36,844 bases of DNA from a virus. The notes under the pieces are model-generated. The model was given only the letters and a program-made list of their open reading frames with translations. It was not told where the DNA came from and ran no database searches. Below, piece by piece: positions 1 to 7,564 of this stretch. The stretch is from IMG/VR virus record IMGVR_UViG_3300042556_002861, positions 1-36,844 of that record. One strand, 5' to 3'. Position numbers and translations under genes: made by a program. Positions within the stretch are counted from its first letter, which is position 1. Each line of letters begins with the position of its first letter.

Positions 1-973
1 AGTCTGTAAGACCCCTCGGGAGGGGGTAGGGCGAGGAGACTCCTTGTGTGGGGGGGCATGCGGTCGCTTTGGTCTGGTGCGTCCACTCCGCGAAATGCTT
101 GAGGACGTGCGGAATGGATTGAGCGTTGGCCCATGAGTCGCCGTCTGCCTTTGGGTATTCGCTTGCGACAAACTCATCCCATCCGTTCGGCTTTGGCGCA
201 CACTTCTTGCCGGTTCCGACCGGCGCTTTCTTCACACGAGGCCGGCGCTTTACGGCCTGCGAAAGCCACCGTCGCCAGCTCTCATCGTCCAGGCTCCATC
301 CCATGCGTTCGCACCGTCGCCTCCAGTTGCGGTCCTCTGATTCGATGTTCACACCCATCGCACGCAGCTCCCCTTCCAATTCAACCACACCCCTTTCGTC
401 GTCGTCGTTCGTCTCAGCATTGCCCGCGGCCTGCGGCCTCGCGCGGTTACTACTATTGTTTTCTTCTTCTTCTTTCTCTACTCTCAATGGAATCGCAGCG
501 CGCTCACGAAGAGGCGCATCGACTTTGCGAGCCTGCAGTGCTGGACGCACCACGCGACTCGGCTCCGGCTCAGGCATCGCGAATAGCGACGGCCCGAAGT
601 TCGGTAGATCCACTTGTTGAACAGGCGGTTCCACCCCGAACGGATCTCTCCCTTTTTCGTAGCGCATCATCTCAGCCACTTCGATCCAGTGCCGGTGTCC
701 CTGAAAATGCCGAATGAGCATCCCCGACGCGGTCAATTCATTGAGCGCGGCGCGGATTCGATTCGGGTTCCAGGCGCGAAAGCGGCGCGGTGGTGCAAAG
801 CAAGCGGTTCTGATGGTGTGTTCGGGGTGAGAAGGGTCGAGCGCAAAGCGCCAGCGCGCATCAGTGCAACTGGATAGGCGGCGGAAAAGAGTTTCGGAAT
901 CATCAGAGAGCCCATTCAAAACGGGATCGGTAATCCATCCCGAGGGCGTGCAGATAAATGAGCGAGGCGTCAT
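1..973 (-). CDS. Winged-helix phage replication-type protein (3' end outside window)
   Basis: Open reading frame with no stop before the left edge (324 codons visible). The ATG overlaps the TGA of the upstream gene as ATGA. Residues about 65-115 read like the winged-helix N-terminal domain of phage replication-initiation (O/DnaD-like) proteins: a helix rich in R and N, then a short beta hairpin (IRHFQGHRHW) and an MRYEK tail. An acidic, Asn-rich linker follows near residue 165 (EKEEEENNSS), then a basic C-terminal part (RRWLSQAVKRRPRVKK) that could bind DNA or a helicase loader. Last gene of the early operon before the edge. The replication role is inferred from architecture and position, not from a clear family match. 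If the molecule is circular, the frame would stop after about eight more codons, near 36822. Confidence 0.75.
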   Translation of the reverse strand, partial: MTPRSFICTPSGWITDPVLNGLSDDSETLFRRLSSCTDARWRFALDPSHPEHTIRTACFAPPRRFRAWNPNRIRAALNELTASGMLIRHFQGHRHWIEVAEMMRYEKGRDPFGVEPPVQQVDLPNFGPSLFAMPEPEPSRVVRPALQARKVDAPLRERAAIPLRVEKEEEENNSSNRARPQAAGNAETNDDDERGVVELEGELRAMGVNIESEDRNWRRRCERMGWSLDDESWRRWLSQAVKRRPRVKKAPVGTGKKCAPKPNGWDEFVASEYPKADGDSWANAQSIPHVLKHFAEWTHQTKATACPPTQGVSSPYPLPRGLTD

Positions 974-1197
974 GTGAGTGCGGTGTGTGGTAAATTGTCA
1001 GCGCCTTCGCGCTGCCGTTGGATCTCCCTGTCCATTCGCGTCACGGGCACGCCGTGCTCGCCATCATCCCAGCACGTCTCACACACCCAGGCTTTCGCCA
1101 CGTCGCTCCAAGCTAGATCCTCGGCGGGCCATGAGTAAGACTCCGCGCAGTGCTTGCACGGATACAGCGCTCGCGGAATTGGCAGACGATCGCTCAT
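970..1197 (-). CDS. Small zinc-ribbon protein
   Basis: 75 aa with two CxxC knuckles (C14-x2-C17 and C39-x2-C42), expected to bind one zinc ion. The rest is polar with a basic, Gln-rich C-terminus. It overlaps both neighbours by four bases (ATGA), so it is probably translationally coupled. Such small zinc-knuckle proteins are common in phage early operons, often as accessory nucleic-acid or protein-binding factors. The target cannot be read from the sequence. Confidence 0.75.
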   Translation of the reverse strand: MSDRLPIPRALYPCKHCAESYSWPAEDLAWSDVAKAWVCETCWDDGEHGVPVTRMDREIQRQREGADNLPHTALT

Positions 1198-1406
1198 GCG
1201 CGGTAGTTCCTCTCATTCCAATTGGACCGCGCCTGTTCCAAGGTCTCGCCGTCGGCCGTCGTCGCGCAGCTTGGCGAAGTACACCATGCCGTGAAGCGCG
1301 CCGGCTTCCCGAACCTTCGGTTGCCTGGCACGCGTTCGACGCGTGGCCACCCGAGACAGCCAAGGCACGTCACGAAGTTCACAGGATGGACCTTTGTTGC
1401 TCTCAT
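1194..1406 (-). CDS. Lar-like restriction-alleviation family zinc protein
   Basis: 70 aa. The start at 1406 is chosen because its ATG overlaps the upstream TGA as ATGA; an in-frame start four codons earlier exists. The layout matches the Lar family: N-terminal CLGC knuckle (C14, C17), central second cysteine pair (C42, C47), then an acidic helix ending in the hallmark WNER (63-66). Lar of the Rac prophage moderates type I restriction, but most relatives of this size are untested, so the activity is inferred from the fold pattern only. Confidence 0.65.
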   Translation of the reverse strand: MRATKVHPVNFVTCLGCLGWPRVERVPGNRRFGKPARFTAWCTSPSCATTADGETLEQARSNWNERNYRA

Positions 1407-2098
1407 TCGCGCTCCCAAGGTTCCTGGTAATCCATCCCCACAAATTCAAACACCTCGCGCTCACTCGTCACCGCGTGACGCTCGATCGCCAGTCCCACCC
1501 TCCGCTGAAAGCCAGCCTCCTCCGGACTCGGCTCCCAATGCCAGCCCATCGCCTGCGCAGCCATACAGATCCGCGTGTTCGTCACCTTTCCGCCCGTGCG
1601 ACACACCACGGTATTCCAGAAGCTCGCCTCCGTGCAGCCGAAGAAATCCACCGGTATCCCGCTCTCCACATGCGTCGCAAAACGGTTCCACTGCCCCCAC
1701 CCCGTCAGCGCCCCATTGCACTTCAGCCGCTTGCGCAGCACACCGCGCGACACCAGATCATCGAGCAGCGCGTGCGTCGCAGGCTCATGCACAGCCGGCC
1801 TCAGCAGCTCCCCCAGGAGATCCCGCTCCTCGGGCTTCACACACACCACCCGCGGCGCAAACACGATCTCCACATCCCCCACCATCTTCCTCCGTCGCCG
1901 CAGCGAACCGCACACCTTCAGCAGCCGCGCGGGATCACCCTCGGCGCAGAGCGGCATGAAAAGGGGACACAAGTCAGCAGCCACATCCAGCGCGAGACGC
2001 GAATCAAACTTCACCTTCTCAGCCGGCCCATCATCATGCGCGAGCGGATCGTCCCACGAATCCGGCATCTCGATCTGTCTCCTCAGCGTCATGCTCAT
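1403..2098 (-). CDS. PolX-type nucleotidyltransferase (phage DNA polymerase beta-like)
   Basis: 231 aa. The ATG at 2098 overlaps the upstream stop (ATGA); the same frame stays open 40 codons further but that part is out of register with coupling. Residues 63-80 carry the nucleotidyltransferase signature: CGSLRRRR, then GDVEIV (acidic pair D75 and E77), and a third acidic residue D151 sits in GIPVDFF. A later RTGGKVTNTR segment fits the sugar/base-binding part of PolX-like proteins. It lacks the 8-kDa and PHP domains of full PolX, as usual in the compact phage version. Expected role: template-directed or terminal nucleotide addition in repair. With the ligase at 6714-7319 it could make a short-gap repair pair. 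Confidence 0.75.
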   Translation of the reverse strand: MSMTLRRQIEMPDSWDDPLAHDDGPAEKVKFDSRLALDVAADLCPLFMPLCAEGDPARLLKVCGSLRRRRKMVGDVEIVFAPRVVCVKPEERDLLGELLRPAVHEPATHALLDDLVSRGVLRKRLKCNGALTGWGQWNRFATHVESGIPVDFFGCTEASFWNTVVCRTGGKVTNTRICMAAQAMGWHWEPSPEEAGFQRRVGLAIERHAVTSEREVFEFVGMDYQEPWERE

Positions 2099-2304
2099 GA
2101 TGCCGGGGGCGGCGTATAGTCCACCTTCACATCGCGGATCTCCCGCACCACATCCGCGCGCGGGTAGAGAAAGCCAGACACACCGCGCTCCTCGATGCCC
2201 TTCATGCACCCGAGCCACAGCAGCTCATTGGACGGCGCGCGCGACGTGATCTCCGGGAACACCGTTCGCACCGTCTTCTCCTTGGTCGTGCCGGGAATGT
2301 TCAC
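2095..2304 (-). CDS. Hypothetical early protein (69 aa)
   Basis: Not recognised. Basic N-terminus (TKEKTVRTVFPE) and a central LLWLGCMKGIEERG helix. Four-base overlaps on both sides place it in the coupled early operon, between the acyl carrier protein and the PolX-like gene. Confidence 0.65.
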   Translation of the reverse strand: MNIPGTTKEKTVRTVFPEITSRAPSNELLWLGCMKGIEERGVSGFLYPRADVVREIRDVKVDYTPPPAS

Positions 2305-2543
2305 GCGACCCTCCTCAGGACGAGTTGGTCGATGAGCGTCACTGCCTCGCCGACGGTCTTCACGCGATCCGCTTCCGCGTCCGCGATGCTGATGCCGAAC
2401 TCCAGCTCCACGGCCATGGTCATCTCCACCTGATCCAGGCTGTCCGCGCCCATGTCGCGGAAAGTCGTCTCCGGCGTCACCAGCCTCGGCTCCACGCCGA
2501 GCAGCTCGATGATGATCTCTTTCAGTTTCTCGTGCGTAGTCAT
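2301..2543 (-). CDS. acpP-like: Acyl carrier protein
   Basis: 80 aa, the usual ACP length and fold: helix I (EKLKEIIIELLGV), an acidic loop, then GADSLDQVEM, the canonical phosphopantetheine site with Ser35 as attachment residue, followed by acidic recognition helix II and a C-terminal helix. The whole chain is acidic and colinear with bacterial AcpP. ACPs carry acyl chains for lipid, lipid A or polyketide synthesis after modification by a host phosphopantetheinyl transferase. No acyl transferase or ketosynthase lies nearby, so this copy probably plugs into host enzymes or acts as a decoy. Four-base overlaps with both neighbours show it is embedded in the phage early operon rather than a stray chromosomal fragment. 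A phage-borne ACP is unusual. Confidence 0.9.
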   Translation of the reverse strand: MTTHEKLKEIIIELLGVEPRLVTPETTFRDMGADSLDQVEMTMAVELEFGISIADAEADRVKTVGEAVTLIDQLVLRRVA

Positions 2544-2908
2544 GATGCCTTCGCTTGTTGGATTGGTTGTCGAAATGCCGTCACCTTCTCGCCGCGATCG
2601 ATGCGCCGACCGGAGATCACCTTCTCACGCGCCGCCGCGATGATCTGAGACAGAAAGAACCGCTCCCCCTCCCGGCCGAACGCCACACTCTTATCGAGCC
2701 CCCACTCCACATGATTGCGCCGCAACACGACCTCCGACTTCCCGAGCAGCTCCGCCGCCGCCGCCGGCGACAGCATCTCAAACAGATTCGCAAGACTGCT
2801 CGCCGCCGCCTCCGAAAGCATGGCCTGATTCTCCGGCCTGGACAGCACGCGCTCGAACCCACGCGCCGCCGCCTCGATCAAATCCTCCTTCGTCAGCTCC
2901 AGGCTCAT
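2540..2908 (-). CDS. Hypothetical early protein, possible helix-turn-helix
   Basis: 122 aa, mostly helical. The middle (LSPAAAAELLGKSEVVLRRN, about 46-65) reads like a MerR/excisionase-type helix-turn-helix in which a site is chosen by an AAELLG turn, followed by a GREGERFFLSQI helix. It could be a small DNA-binding regulator or excisionase-like factor; this is a weak call from pattern only. Coupled by ATGA to both neighbours. Confidence 0.65.
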   Translation of the reverse strand: MSLELTKEDLIEAAARGFERVLSRPENQAMLSEAAASSLANLFEMLSPAAAAELLGKSEVVLRRNHVEWGLDKSVAFGREGERFFLSQIIAAAREKVISGRRIDRGEKVTAFRQPIQQAKAS

Positions 2909-3633
2909 ACGGCACTCCTTTCCGCAAGCGTCATCTGCCCGGACGTCTCGATCTGCCTGCCGATGCGAACTTCTCGCCCAGCGCGCATTCCAGCGAGGAC
3001 AGCATCATCGTTCCGTTTGAACCGCCGCTTGTTCTTTTCCACCGGACAATCGCCATGATACTGCTCCATGTAGTGAGCGACCTCCCGATCCTGACTGCGG
3101 AGAATGATCGCTGTCTTCGAGTCTTCGATCTGCGACTCCGGCTCAGCGACCGCGAGGTCGGCCTGATAGCGATGTTTCACAGCAAACGCCCATCCAAGGC
3201 AGAACTGATGCGCCGCGCCCTCGGGAGTGCGCTGGCGTGACCGCTTCCACCGCCCGCGCTTGAATGCCTTCAGGTCGCGGCCGCACTGCTCGATCACAAA
3301 CGCGTGTGCCGCCACTGCGGCGACGACGTTGTGCTCCATTCCCACATAGGTGGCACTCCGCATGTCGAACAGGCAACGCACGCGGAAGATCGCCATGCAG
3401 AGGGAGGTCGCTGCCTTCTCGACTACATCGAACAGCACGCGACTTTGAAACGTGTGCTCGGCCACGCGAGCACGATCTTCCTCGGCGCGCACACAGCCAA
3501 GATCGATGCTGTGTCGCCGCGCGATGTCAGCAGCCTTCTGCAGCGCGAGCGCCGCCTCGTGTTCATTGCTCGAAGTGCCGAGCTTCAGGAGCCTCCGGAT
3601 CGTCTCGAGCGCCTTGTCCTGGGGATTGATCAT
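2905..3633 (-). CDS. DUF2786-like protein
   Basis: 242 aa. The N-terminal 45 residues (ALETIRRLLKLGTSSNEHEA then an AADIARRH helix) match the DUF2786 pattern, an N-terminal helical motif found in many phage and plasmid proteins of unknown function. A long helical middle region follows, with basic patches (FKRGRWKRSRQR at about 122-133; KNKRRFKRN near 200) that could contact nucleic acid. ATGA coupling on both sides. Function unknown. Confidence 0.75.
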   Translation of the reverse strand: MINPQDKALETIRRLLKLGTSSNEHEAALALQKAADIARRHSIDLGCVRAEEDRARVAEHTFQSRVLFDVVEKAATSLCMAIFRVRCLFDMRSATYVGMEHNVVAAVAAHAFVIEQCGRDLKAFKRGRWKRSRQRTPEGAAHQFCLGWAFAVKHRYQADLAVAEPESQIEDSKTAIILRSQDREVAHYMEQYHGDCPVEKNKRRFKRNDDAVLAGMRAGREVRIGRQIETSGQMTLAERSAV

Positions 3634-3869
3634 CGCGTCCCTCCCGTCAGCACGATCACGCCGCGCAGCGACAGCTCCAGATTCGCCACATGCAACATGC
3701 CGAGCGACTCCTCGGTCTGCGTCCCGCCCTTCGGCCCCGGCTTGTGCCGCACCAGCACCAGCTCCACCATGTCGCCGTGCTCACTCACGCAGCTCCGGAT
3801 CTCCAGTTGATGCGACGTCGCCGCCCCGCTCTGCGACAGCGTCCCGAGCTTGATTGAGAACGAGTTCAT
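3630..3869 (-). CDS. Hypothetical early protein (79 aa)
   Basis: Not recognised. Alternating hydrophobic and polar stretches suggest a small beta-rich fold. No cysteine pairs, signal peptide or membrane segment. Coupled by four-base overlaps with its neighbours. Confidence 0.65.
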   Translation of the reverse strand: MNSFSIKLGTLSQSGAATSHQLEIRSCVSEHGDMVELVLVRHKPGPKGGTQTEESLGMLHVANLELSLRGVIVLTGGTR

Positions 3870-4336
3870 TCGTCCGCGGCCTCCGGTTCAGATTTCTCCA
3901 TCGCCGCCTTGAAGTCCTCGATCTCCGAGGGCAGCGCCGCCACCACCTCGCGCGACGGCAGCGCCTCCACATGGCCGGACATCTTCGCACTCATCATCGC
4001 GCCGACAGCCATCAGCCCAGGCTGAAGGATCCCACGCGCACAAGCGGGACACATCACCATTTGGATGCGTTCCTCCACGCACAGCCAACCCAGCCAGCGA
4101 TGCATCCCGATCCCCGTGCCCACGCACAGCCCCACGCGCCCGCTCGGCGCGTGACGCAACACCTTCTGGAACCGCGCCGCATCCGGCTTCATCCGCCGCT
4201 CACAGCGCCGCCACGCCCACCCCTGCAGCCGTCCCCAAGCGAAGCGCCAGAAGTGCGACACCAGATCGCAAAGCCCCCACATCGCCAGACACAACAGCCC
4301 CGTGCTCCAAGGCTCACTCACGATCACCGCGATCAC
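3866..4336 (-). CDS. Hypothetical membrane-associated early protein with CxxC
   Basis: 156 aa. A Trp-rich hydrophobic N-terminal segment (about 10-25) may be a membrane anchor. A CPAC knuckle near residue 96 and further cysteines suggest a metal site, and the C-terminus is acidic. Not recognised as a known family. It starts by ATGA overlap with the gene upstream, which also has an N-terminal membrane segment and CxxC pairs, so the two may act together. Confidence 0.6.
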   Translation of the reverse strand: MIAVIVSEPWSTGLLCLAMWGLCDLVSHFWRFAWGRLQGWAWRRCERRMKPDAARFQKVLRHAPSGRVGLCVGTGIGMHRWLGWLCVEERIQMVMCPACARGILQPGLMAVGAMMSAKMSGHVEALPSREVVAALPSEIEDFKAAMEKSEPEAADE

Positions 4337-4692
4337 CTGGCGCCGCCTTTCCTCAGATCATCGCAGCCAGGGCAAAGAATGCTCCCCGCGAGAAACGCCA
4401 CACGCTGGCAGCGCGCGCAATAGGCCGCTCGCCGCGTACCGGACTCGGTGACAAATGCAGTCACCGACTGCGAGTCAGACACACCGGAGCCGCACGCCAC
4501 GTCCCCACGCGCGTCATCGGCCCCGGTGCGCTGCCTCACCATGTCACTGGAGAAATCCTGACGCGCCGCCTCGCGCGCCATCCTGCGCAGTCGCAGCGCC
4601 GTGCGGAGGCAGTCGCTCAGCACAAGCGCGATCGCACCGCTCGACACCAAGCCGAGCCCAAAGAACACCCATTGCAGCCATGCGGGAATCAC
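4333..4692 (-). CDS. Small membrane-anchored zinc-ribbon protein
   Basis: 119 aa. One clear transmembrane helix at about residues 8-28 (FFGLGLVSSGAIALVLSDCL), a basic juxtamembrane helix, a Ser/Thr-rich linker and a C-terminal zinc ribbon made of CARC and CPGC. The basic patch after the helix suggests the ribbon is cytoplasmic. Function unknown. Coupled by four-base overlaps. Confidence 0.65.
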   Translation of the reverse strand: MIPAWLQWVFFGLGLVSSGAIALVLSDCLRTALRLRRMAREAARQDFSSDMVRQRTGADDARGDVACGSGVSDSQSVTAFVTESGTRRAAYCARCQRVAFLAGSILCPGCDDLRKGGAR

Positions 4693-5156
4693 GCTGCCCT
4701 CCTCTCACCGTACGCGCGCAGCTCGCGCTCGTGCAGTGCCGATTCGATCGGCTTGATGGCTCGCTTCACCGTGCGCTCAGCCTCGCCGTCCATCTCATCG
4801 AGCAGCGCATCGAGCTTCGCGAGAATGGCGCGCAGCGGTTCCAGCAGCGGATGCTTTCCGAGCCGACGAACGACCCGCTCCACGAAGCCGCTGCCATCCT
4901 CCAGCAACTCCTCGAGCAGCGACAGGCCGTGGCCGTCCACGCGATCCGTCGCGCTCAACGCCTCACTTCGCTTGCGCAGCGTGCGTGCCTGGGCATCGAG
5001 ATCCATCGCCTCCAACCGCAGATCGCACGCCTCGCCTTCGATCTGCGACGCTTTGAGCATCAGCGCGGCCGCTTCCGACTTGCGCGACTTCAGATCGCTC
5101 GCCACAGGGAACATCGTCCCCTGCACATCCGGCACTAGAGCAAAGGTCGCGCTCAT
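4689..5156 (-). CDS. Helical hypothetical early protein
   Basis: 155 aa, almost entirely predicted alpha-helix, with heptad-like Leu/Ala spacing in residues 22-70 that suggests a coiled coil, and a basic end (YGERRAA). No catalytic motif seen. Its ATG at 5156 overlaps the stop of the MazG-like gene (ATGA); the repeat-derived tail of that gene ends here. Function unknown. Confidence 0.65.
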   Translation of the reverse strand: MSATFALVPDVQGTMFPVASDLKSRKSEAAALMLKASQIEGEACDLRLEAMDLDAQARTLRKRSEALSATDRVDGHGLSLLEELLEDGSGFVERVVRRLGKHPLLEPLRAILAKLDALLDEMDGEAERTVKRAIKPIESALHERELRAYGERRAA

Positions 5157-5659
5157 GCCCTTCCCTCCTTCGCTCCTTCGCGGTGAATCTCCGCCTTCTC
5201 CGTCTCCGCGGCGATCCGCTCCTCGGCCTCCTTCGCGAGAAAGGCAACCGCGAGAGATGCCACCTTGTCGATATTGCCGTCGCGAATCAGCTCTGTGACG
5301 GTTTGCTCAGCCGCTTGGACCACATCCGCGAAGTCCTGCGCGGCCTCGGTGACATGTCCGCCCTCCAACAACGCCCGCGCGGCGCTGCCGAGCTTCTGCG
5401 CATCGCACGCCAGCTCTGCAAACATCGGCGGCCCGCACCGCGGCAGCTCATCCCCGAAGTCCGCATCCCCCTCTTCGGCGATGCGAATGGCCACGCACGC
5501 GACTTGGATCGCCTCCTCGCGTTGACGCTGCCGGTCGCGCGGCATCTCATGCGCCAGCTCCCCGACCTCTTCGAGCAGCGCAGCAAAGAGCCGTTCATTG
5601 CTCGGGAACTTCGAGCGAGCCCGCAACAGCTCGGCCGCCAGTGCAATGATGGCGCTCAC
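5153..5659 (-). CDS. MazG-like / all-alpha NTP pyrophosphohydrolase-type protein
   Basis: 168 aa with a GTG start overlapping the upstream stop (GTGA). Residues 18-66 match the metal-binding pattern of all-alpha NTP pyrophosphatases: FPSNERLFAALLEEVGELAH supplies the first acidic cluster (E30, E31, E34), and EEAIQVACVAIRIAEEGD supplies the second helix. Phage MazG-like enzymes are thought to hydrolyse unusual nucleotides or alter alarmone pools. Residues 80-150 are an extra helical region of unknown role. The last 11 codons (HREGAKEGRA) are encoded by a dispersed GCGAAGGA-type repeat also found between other genes, so the natural C-terminus may have been replaced by repeat insertion. Confidence 0.65.
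   Translation of the reverse strand: MSAIIALAAELLRARSKFPSNERLFAALLEEVGELAHEMPRDRQRQREEAIQVACVAIRIAEEGDADFGDELPRCGPPMFAELACDAQKLGSAARALLEGGHVTEAAQDFADVVQAAEQTVTELIRDGNIDKVASLAVAFLAKEAEERIAAETEKAEIHREGAKEGRA
5158..5188. repeat. Family E repeat copy at a gene junction
   Basis: CTCCTTCGCTCCTTCGCGGTG-type; reads in frame as the last codons of the MazG-like gene and touches the start of the 4689-5156 gene. Confidence 0.7.
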
Positions 5660-5898
5660 GCTGCCACCCCCTCACGTTCGGCGTGGTCGCTGCGACGTTC
5701 CGGCACCGGCACGCCGGAGGCGGACAGTGCGGCGAGACAGTTCAGGCCGAGCCTGCGCGCACGGTGCGGCTCCCCGATCCGGATGAGCGCACGCATCGAG
5801 CCCTTCGTCTCCCCGTCAATCACGCCGTAGCAGCGCTTGTCGAACATCTCCGCCGACTTCGCCCCGCACCAAGCACACCGGCTTGGAATGGCACTCAC
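5656..5898 (-). CDS. Small cysteine-knuckle protein (GTG start)
   Basis: 80 aa. The GTG at 5898 is chosen because it overlaps the stop of the gene upstream as GTGA, the same coupling used throughout the operon; the frame stays open much further but only antisense-like sequence lies there. The N-terminus carries CAWCGAK (C8, C11) and another Cys in DKRCYG, consistent with a small metal-binding knuckle. Function unknown. Confidence 0.6.
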   Translation of the reverse strand: MSAIPSRCAWCGAKSAEMFDKRCYGVIDGETKGSMRALIRIGEPHRARRLGLNCLAALSASGVPVPERRSDHAEREGVAA

Positions 5899-6431
5899 GC
5901 TGCCACCCCCTCGCTTTGTTCCCCGGCGAGAAGACGGGCGAGGTGTTCGGATTCGTCTGCCTCGGTGAACCACGTCCACAGACCGGCACCCGCGATCTCC
6001 ATCTTCATCGCGTCGTAGAAGAACGCGACCTTCGGGTCGGCGATGTCCTCGAATCCGAACGCGAGCAGCACCGCGCAGAGCTGCTGCCGGATCTTCCAGT
6101 CGAGCGTGACCAGCTCGATGAGCGACGCCATCTCGCCATTGTACAGCGACCAGAGCAGGCCGCGCACGATGTGCGACTGCCCGGTCTTCTGTCGCATCAC
6201 CTCGCACAGCTCGCGCAGTGCGGGCCGCGCCGCCTCAGCCGCTGCGCGCCGCTCGCGCTGCGTGCGTTTCATCGAGCCGAAGAAGGCATCGAGCGCCGCC
6301 GCGCGATCCTCCTCGCTCGGCAGGACGATGACCGGCCCGCGCGCCGGCAGTGTGTGCCCGTTGGTCTCCTCGGGTGTGGAGCCGCGTGAGGCGTCGTCGC
6401 CTGTTGCGGGGGGTGCAGTGTGTGTCTTCAT
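5895..6431 (-). CDS. Hypothetical early protein (178 aa)
   Basis: Pro/Thr-rich, probably disordered first 35 residues, then a helical domain with conserved-looking Trp and Glu positions (LLWSLYNGEMASLIELV). No signal peptide, membrane helix or known catalytic motif. Not recognised. Sits in the coupled operon between the zinc-knuckle gene and the small gene before the ligase. Confidence 0.7.
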   Translation of the reverse strand: MKTHTAPPATGDDASRGSTPEETNGHTLPARGPVIVLPSEEDRAAALDAFFGSMKRTQRERRAAAEAARPALRELCEVMRQKTGQSHIVRGLLWSLYNGEMASLIELVTLDWKIRQQLCAVLLAFGFEDIADPKVAFFYDAMKMEIAGAGLWTWFTEADESEHLARLLAGEQSEGVAA

Positions 6432-6480
6432 GGTTTAGAGTGCGCGTGCTTGTTCCCGGACGCGCGCCGGGTTTGGTGAA

Positions 6481-6717
6481 TCAGTGAGGGTTCCGGCAGC
6501 CGCGGCTTTGTTTCTCAGGGTATGAAGAGCCCGTCGCGGGATCTCCCATGCGCCTCTCACAGCGCCGCGCACCATGCGCCGCGACTGTCGGAAAGTGTTC
6601 CCCGGCTTGCGTGAGTGCAGCCCGCGCACCCGATGCCCTCGGCTTGAGTTCCATTCTTACCGATGAGAACAGCAGATGCGTGCGTGGCACGGGAAAGAGT
6701 GTGCGAGTCGTCTTCAT
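6481..6717 (-). CDS. Small uncertain early ORF, possibly frameshifted
   Basis: 78 aa. Its ATG overlaps the ligase stop as ATGA, which favours this start. The C-terminal half has unconvincing composition. A second frame (6435-6629, GTG start, 64 aa) continues with a more natural C-terminus and stops four bases before the next gene. The two halves may be one gene broken by a single frameshift, by sequencing error, mutation or programmed slippage. No homology recognised. Confidence 0.4.
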   Translation of the reverse strand: MKTTRTLFPVPRTHLLFSSVRMELKPRASGARAALTQAGEHFPTVAAHGARRCERRMGDPATGSSYPEKQSRGCRNPH

Positions 6718-7319
6718 GCGCGGGATTCGGCAGAGCCGCGTGAGGCGCTCGCGCCTTTTACGCGGGGGAGGAAATGCAGCGATTGACGCTTCACCTTCAG
6801 CAGCCGACGCGTGCGTCCGGCCGTGTAGGGGTTCTCGGGCTGCTGGATCATCAGACCCTCGCCGCCGGCATCGAGGACCGCGCGCAGCTCCGCGAGCAGA
6901 TGCACGCGGTCGCGCAGGACGACCGAGCGCGTGAACTCCAGATGACGCGGGGCGGCAAAGGACTGCCAGGCGGCGAGCATTCGCTCGTCCGCGTTGCGAC
7001 CCTCGTGCTCCGGCGCATCAAAGACGTAGAGCTTTGCCAGCTCCCACTCCGCGCGATTCGTCGTGCGGCGCAGACTCGTCGTGTGATTCGCGCCCTCCTT
7101 GCCAGCGACCAGCTCGCAGCACAGCGGGAAAGAAGGCAGACCTTCGAGGAACCAATCCGGCGCGGCGATCACATTGCCATCGCGGGACAGCAGACGCTCC
7201 CCGTCCCACAGCGCGCAGTGCCCGTCCCACTTCCGCATTGCCAGCCAGCCGGAACATTGCTGCCCGGAGTAATCCACCCCGTGCATGAGCTGATCTGCGT
7301 TGAAGCGGTGAGCAGTCAT
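6714..7319 (-). CDS. Minimal ATP-dependent DNA ligase (adenylation domain)
   Basis: 201 aa. The ATG at 7319 overlaps the upstream stop (ATGA). Ligase motifs appear in order: motif I RKWDG with adenylated Lys30, SRDG at 45-48, motif III-like CCEL near 67-70, motif IV EGLMI at 154-158, and motif V LLKVKR at 173-178. This is the bare nucleotidyltransferase domain; no OB-fold follows, so it is shorter than T7 or Chlorella virus ligase and may need a partner for nick binding. It is expected to seal nicks during phage replication or repair, possibly after the PolX-like enzyme of the same operon. Confidence 0.85.
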   Translation of the reverse strand: MTAHRFNADQLMHGVDYSGQQCSGWLAMRKWDGHCALWDGERLLSRDGNVIAAPDWFLEGLPSFPLCCELVAGKEGANHTTSLRRTTNRAEWELAKLYVFDAPEHEGRNADERMLAAWQSFAAPRHLEFTRSVVLRDRVHLLAELRAVLDAGGEGLMIQQPENPYTAGRTRRLLKVKRQSLHFLPRVKGASASRGSAESRA

Positions 7320-7564
7320 GCCAGGAGCCGGTAGAAGCTGTGCGTCACGCCGCTGCTGGCGCGTTCGTTGCGATGCTCGATTGCGAGGCCGCGCTTGCGA
7401 AGGTCCGCGATCCGCGAATGCACCGCGAATGCGCCGCTGGCCTGCCAGAGGTCCGTCATCGCGACCCACTGGCCGATCTTCGCCCGCAGCGCATCCGCGA
7501 TGCGCTCGCACTGCGAACGCCCCGCGCCGCGCACGGCAAACTCCATCTGGTCGCAGGGCATCAT
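7316..7564 (-). CDS. Small winged-helix-type protein
   Basis: 82 aa; start fixed by ATGA overlap at 7564. The middle reads as a helix-turn-helix (IADALRAKIGQWVAMTDLWQ, then RIADLRKRGLAI) with a wing ending in THSFYRLL, a pattern frequent in small phage helix-turn-helix proteins. It could be a regulator or a replication accessory protein. Coupled to the ligase downstream. Confidence 0.65.
   Translation of the reverse strand: MMPCDQMEFAVRGAGRSQCERIADALRAKIGQWVAMTDLWQASGAFAVHSRIADLRKRGLAIEHRNERASSGVTHSFYRLLA

Noticed and set aside
12-25. Terminator hairpin near the left edge (CCCCTC-GG-GAGGGG)
   Set aside because: A GC-rich stem is present but no T-run follows on either strand, and the position is within an open coding frame.
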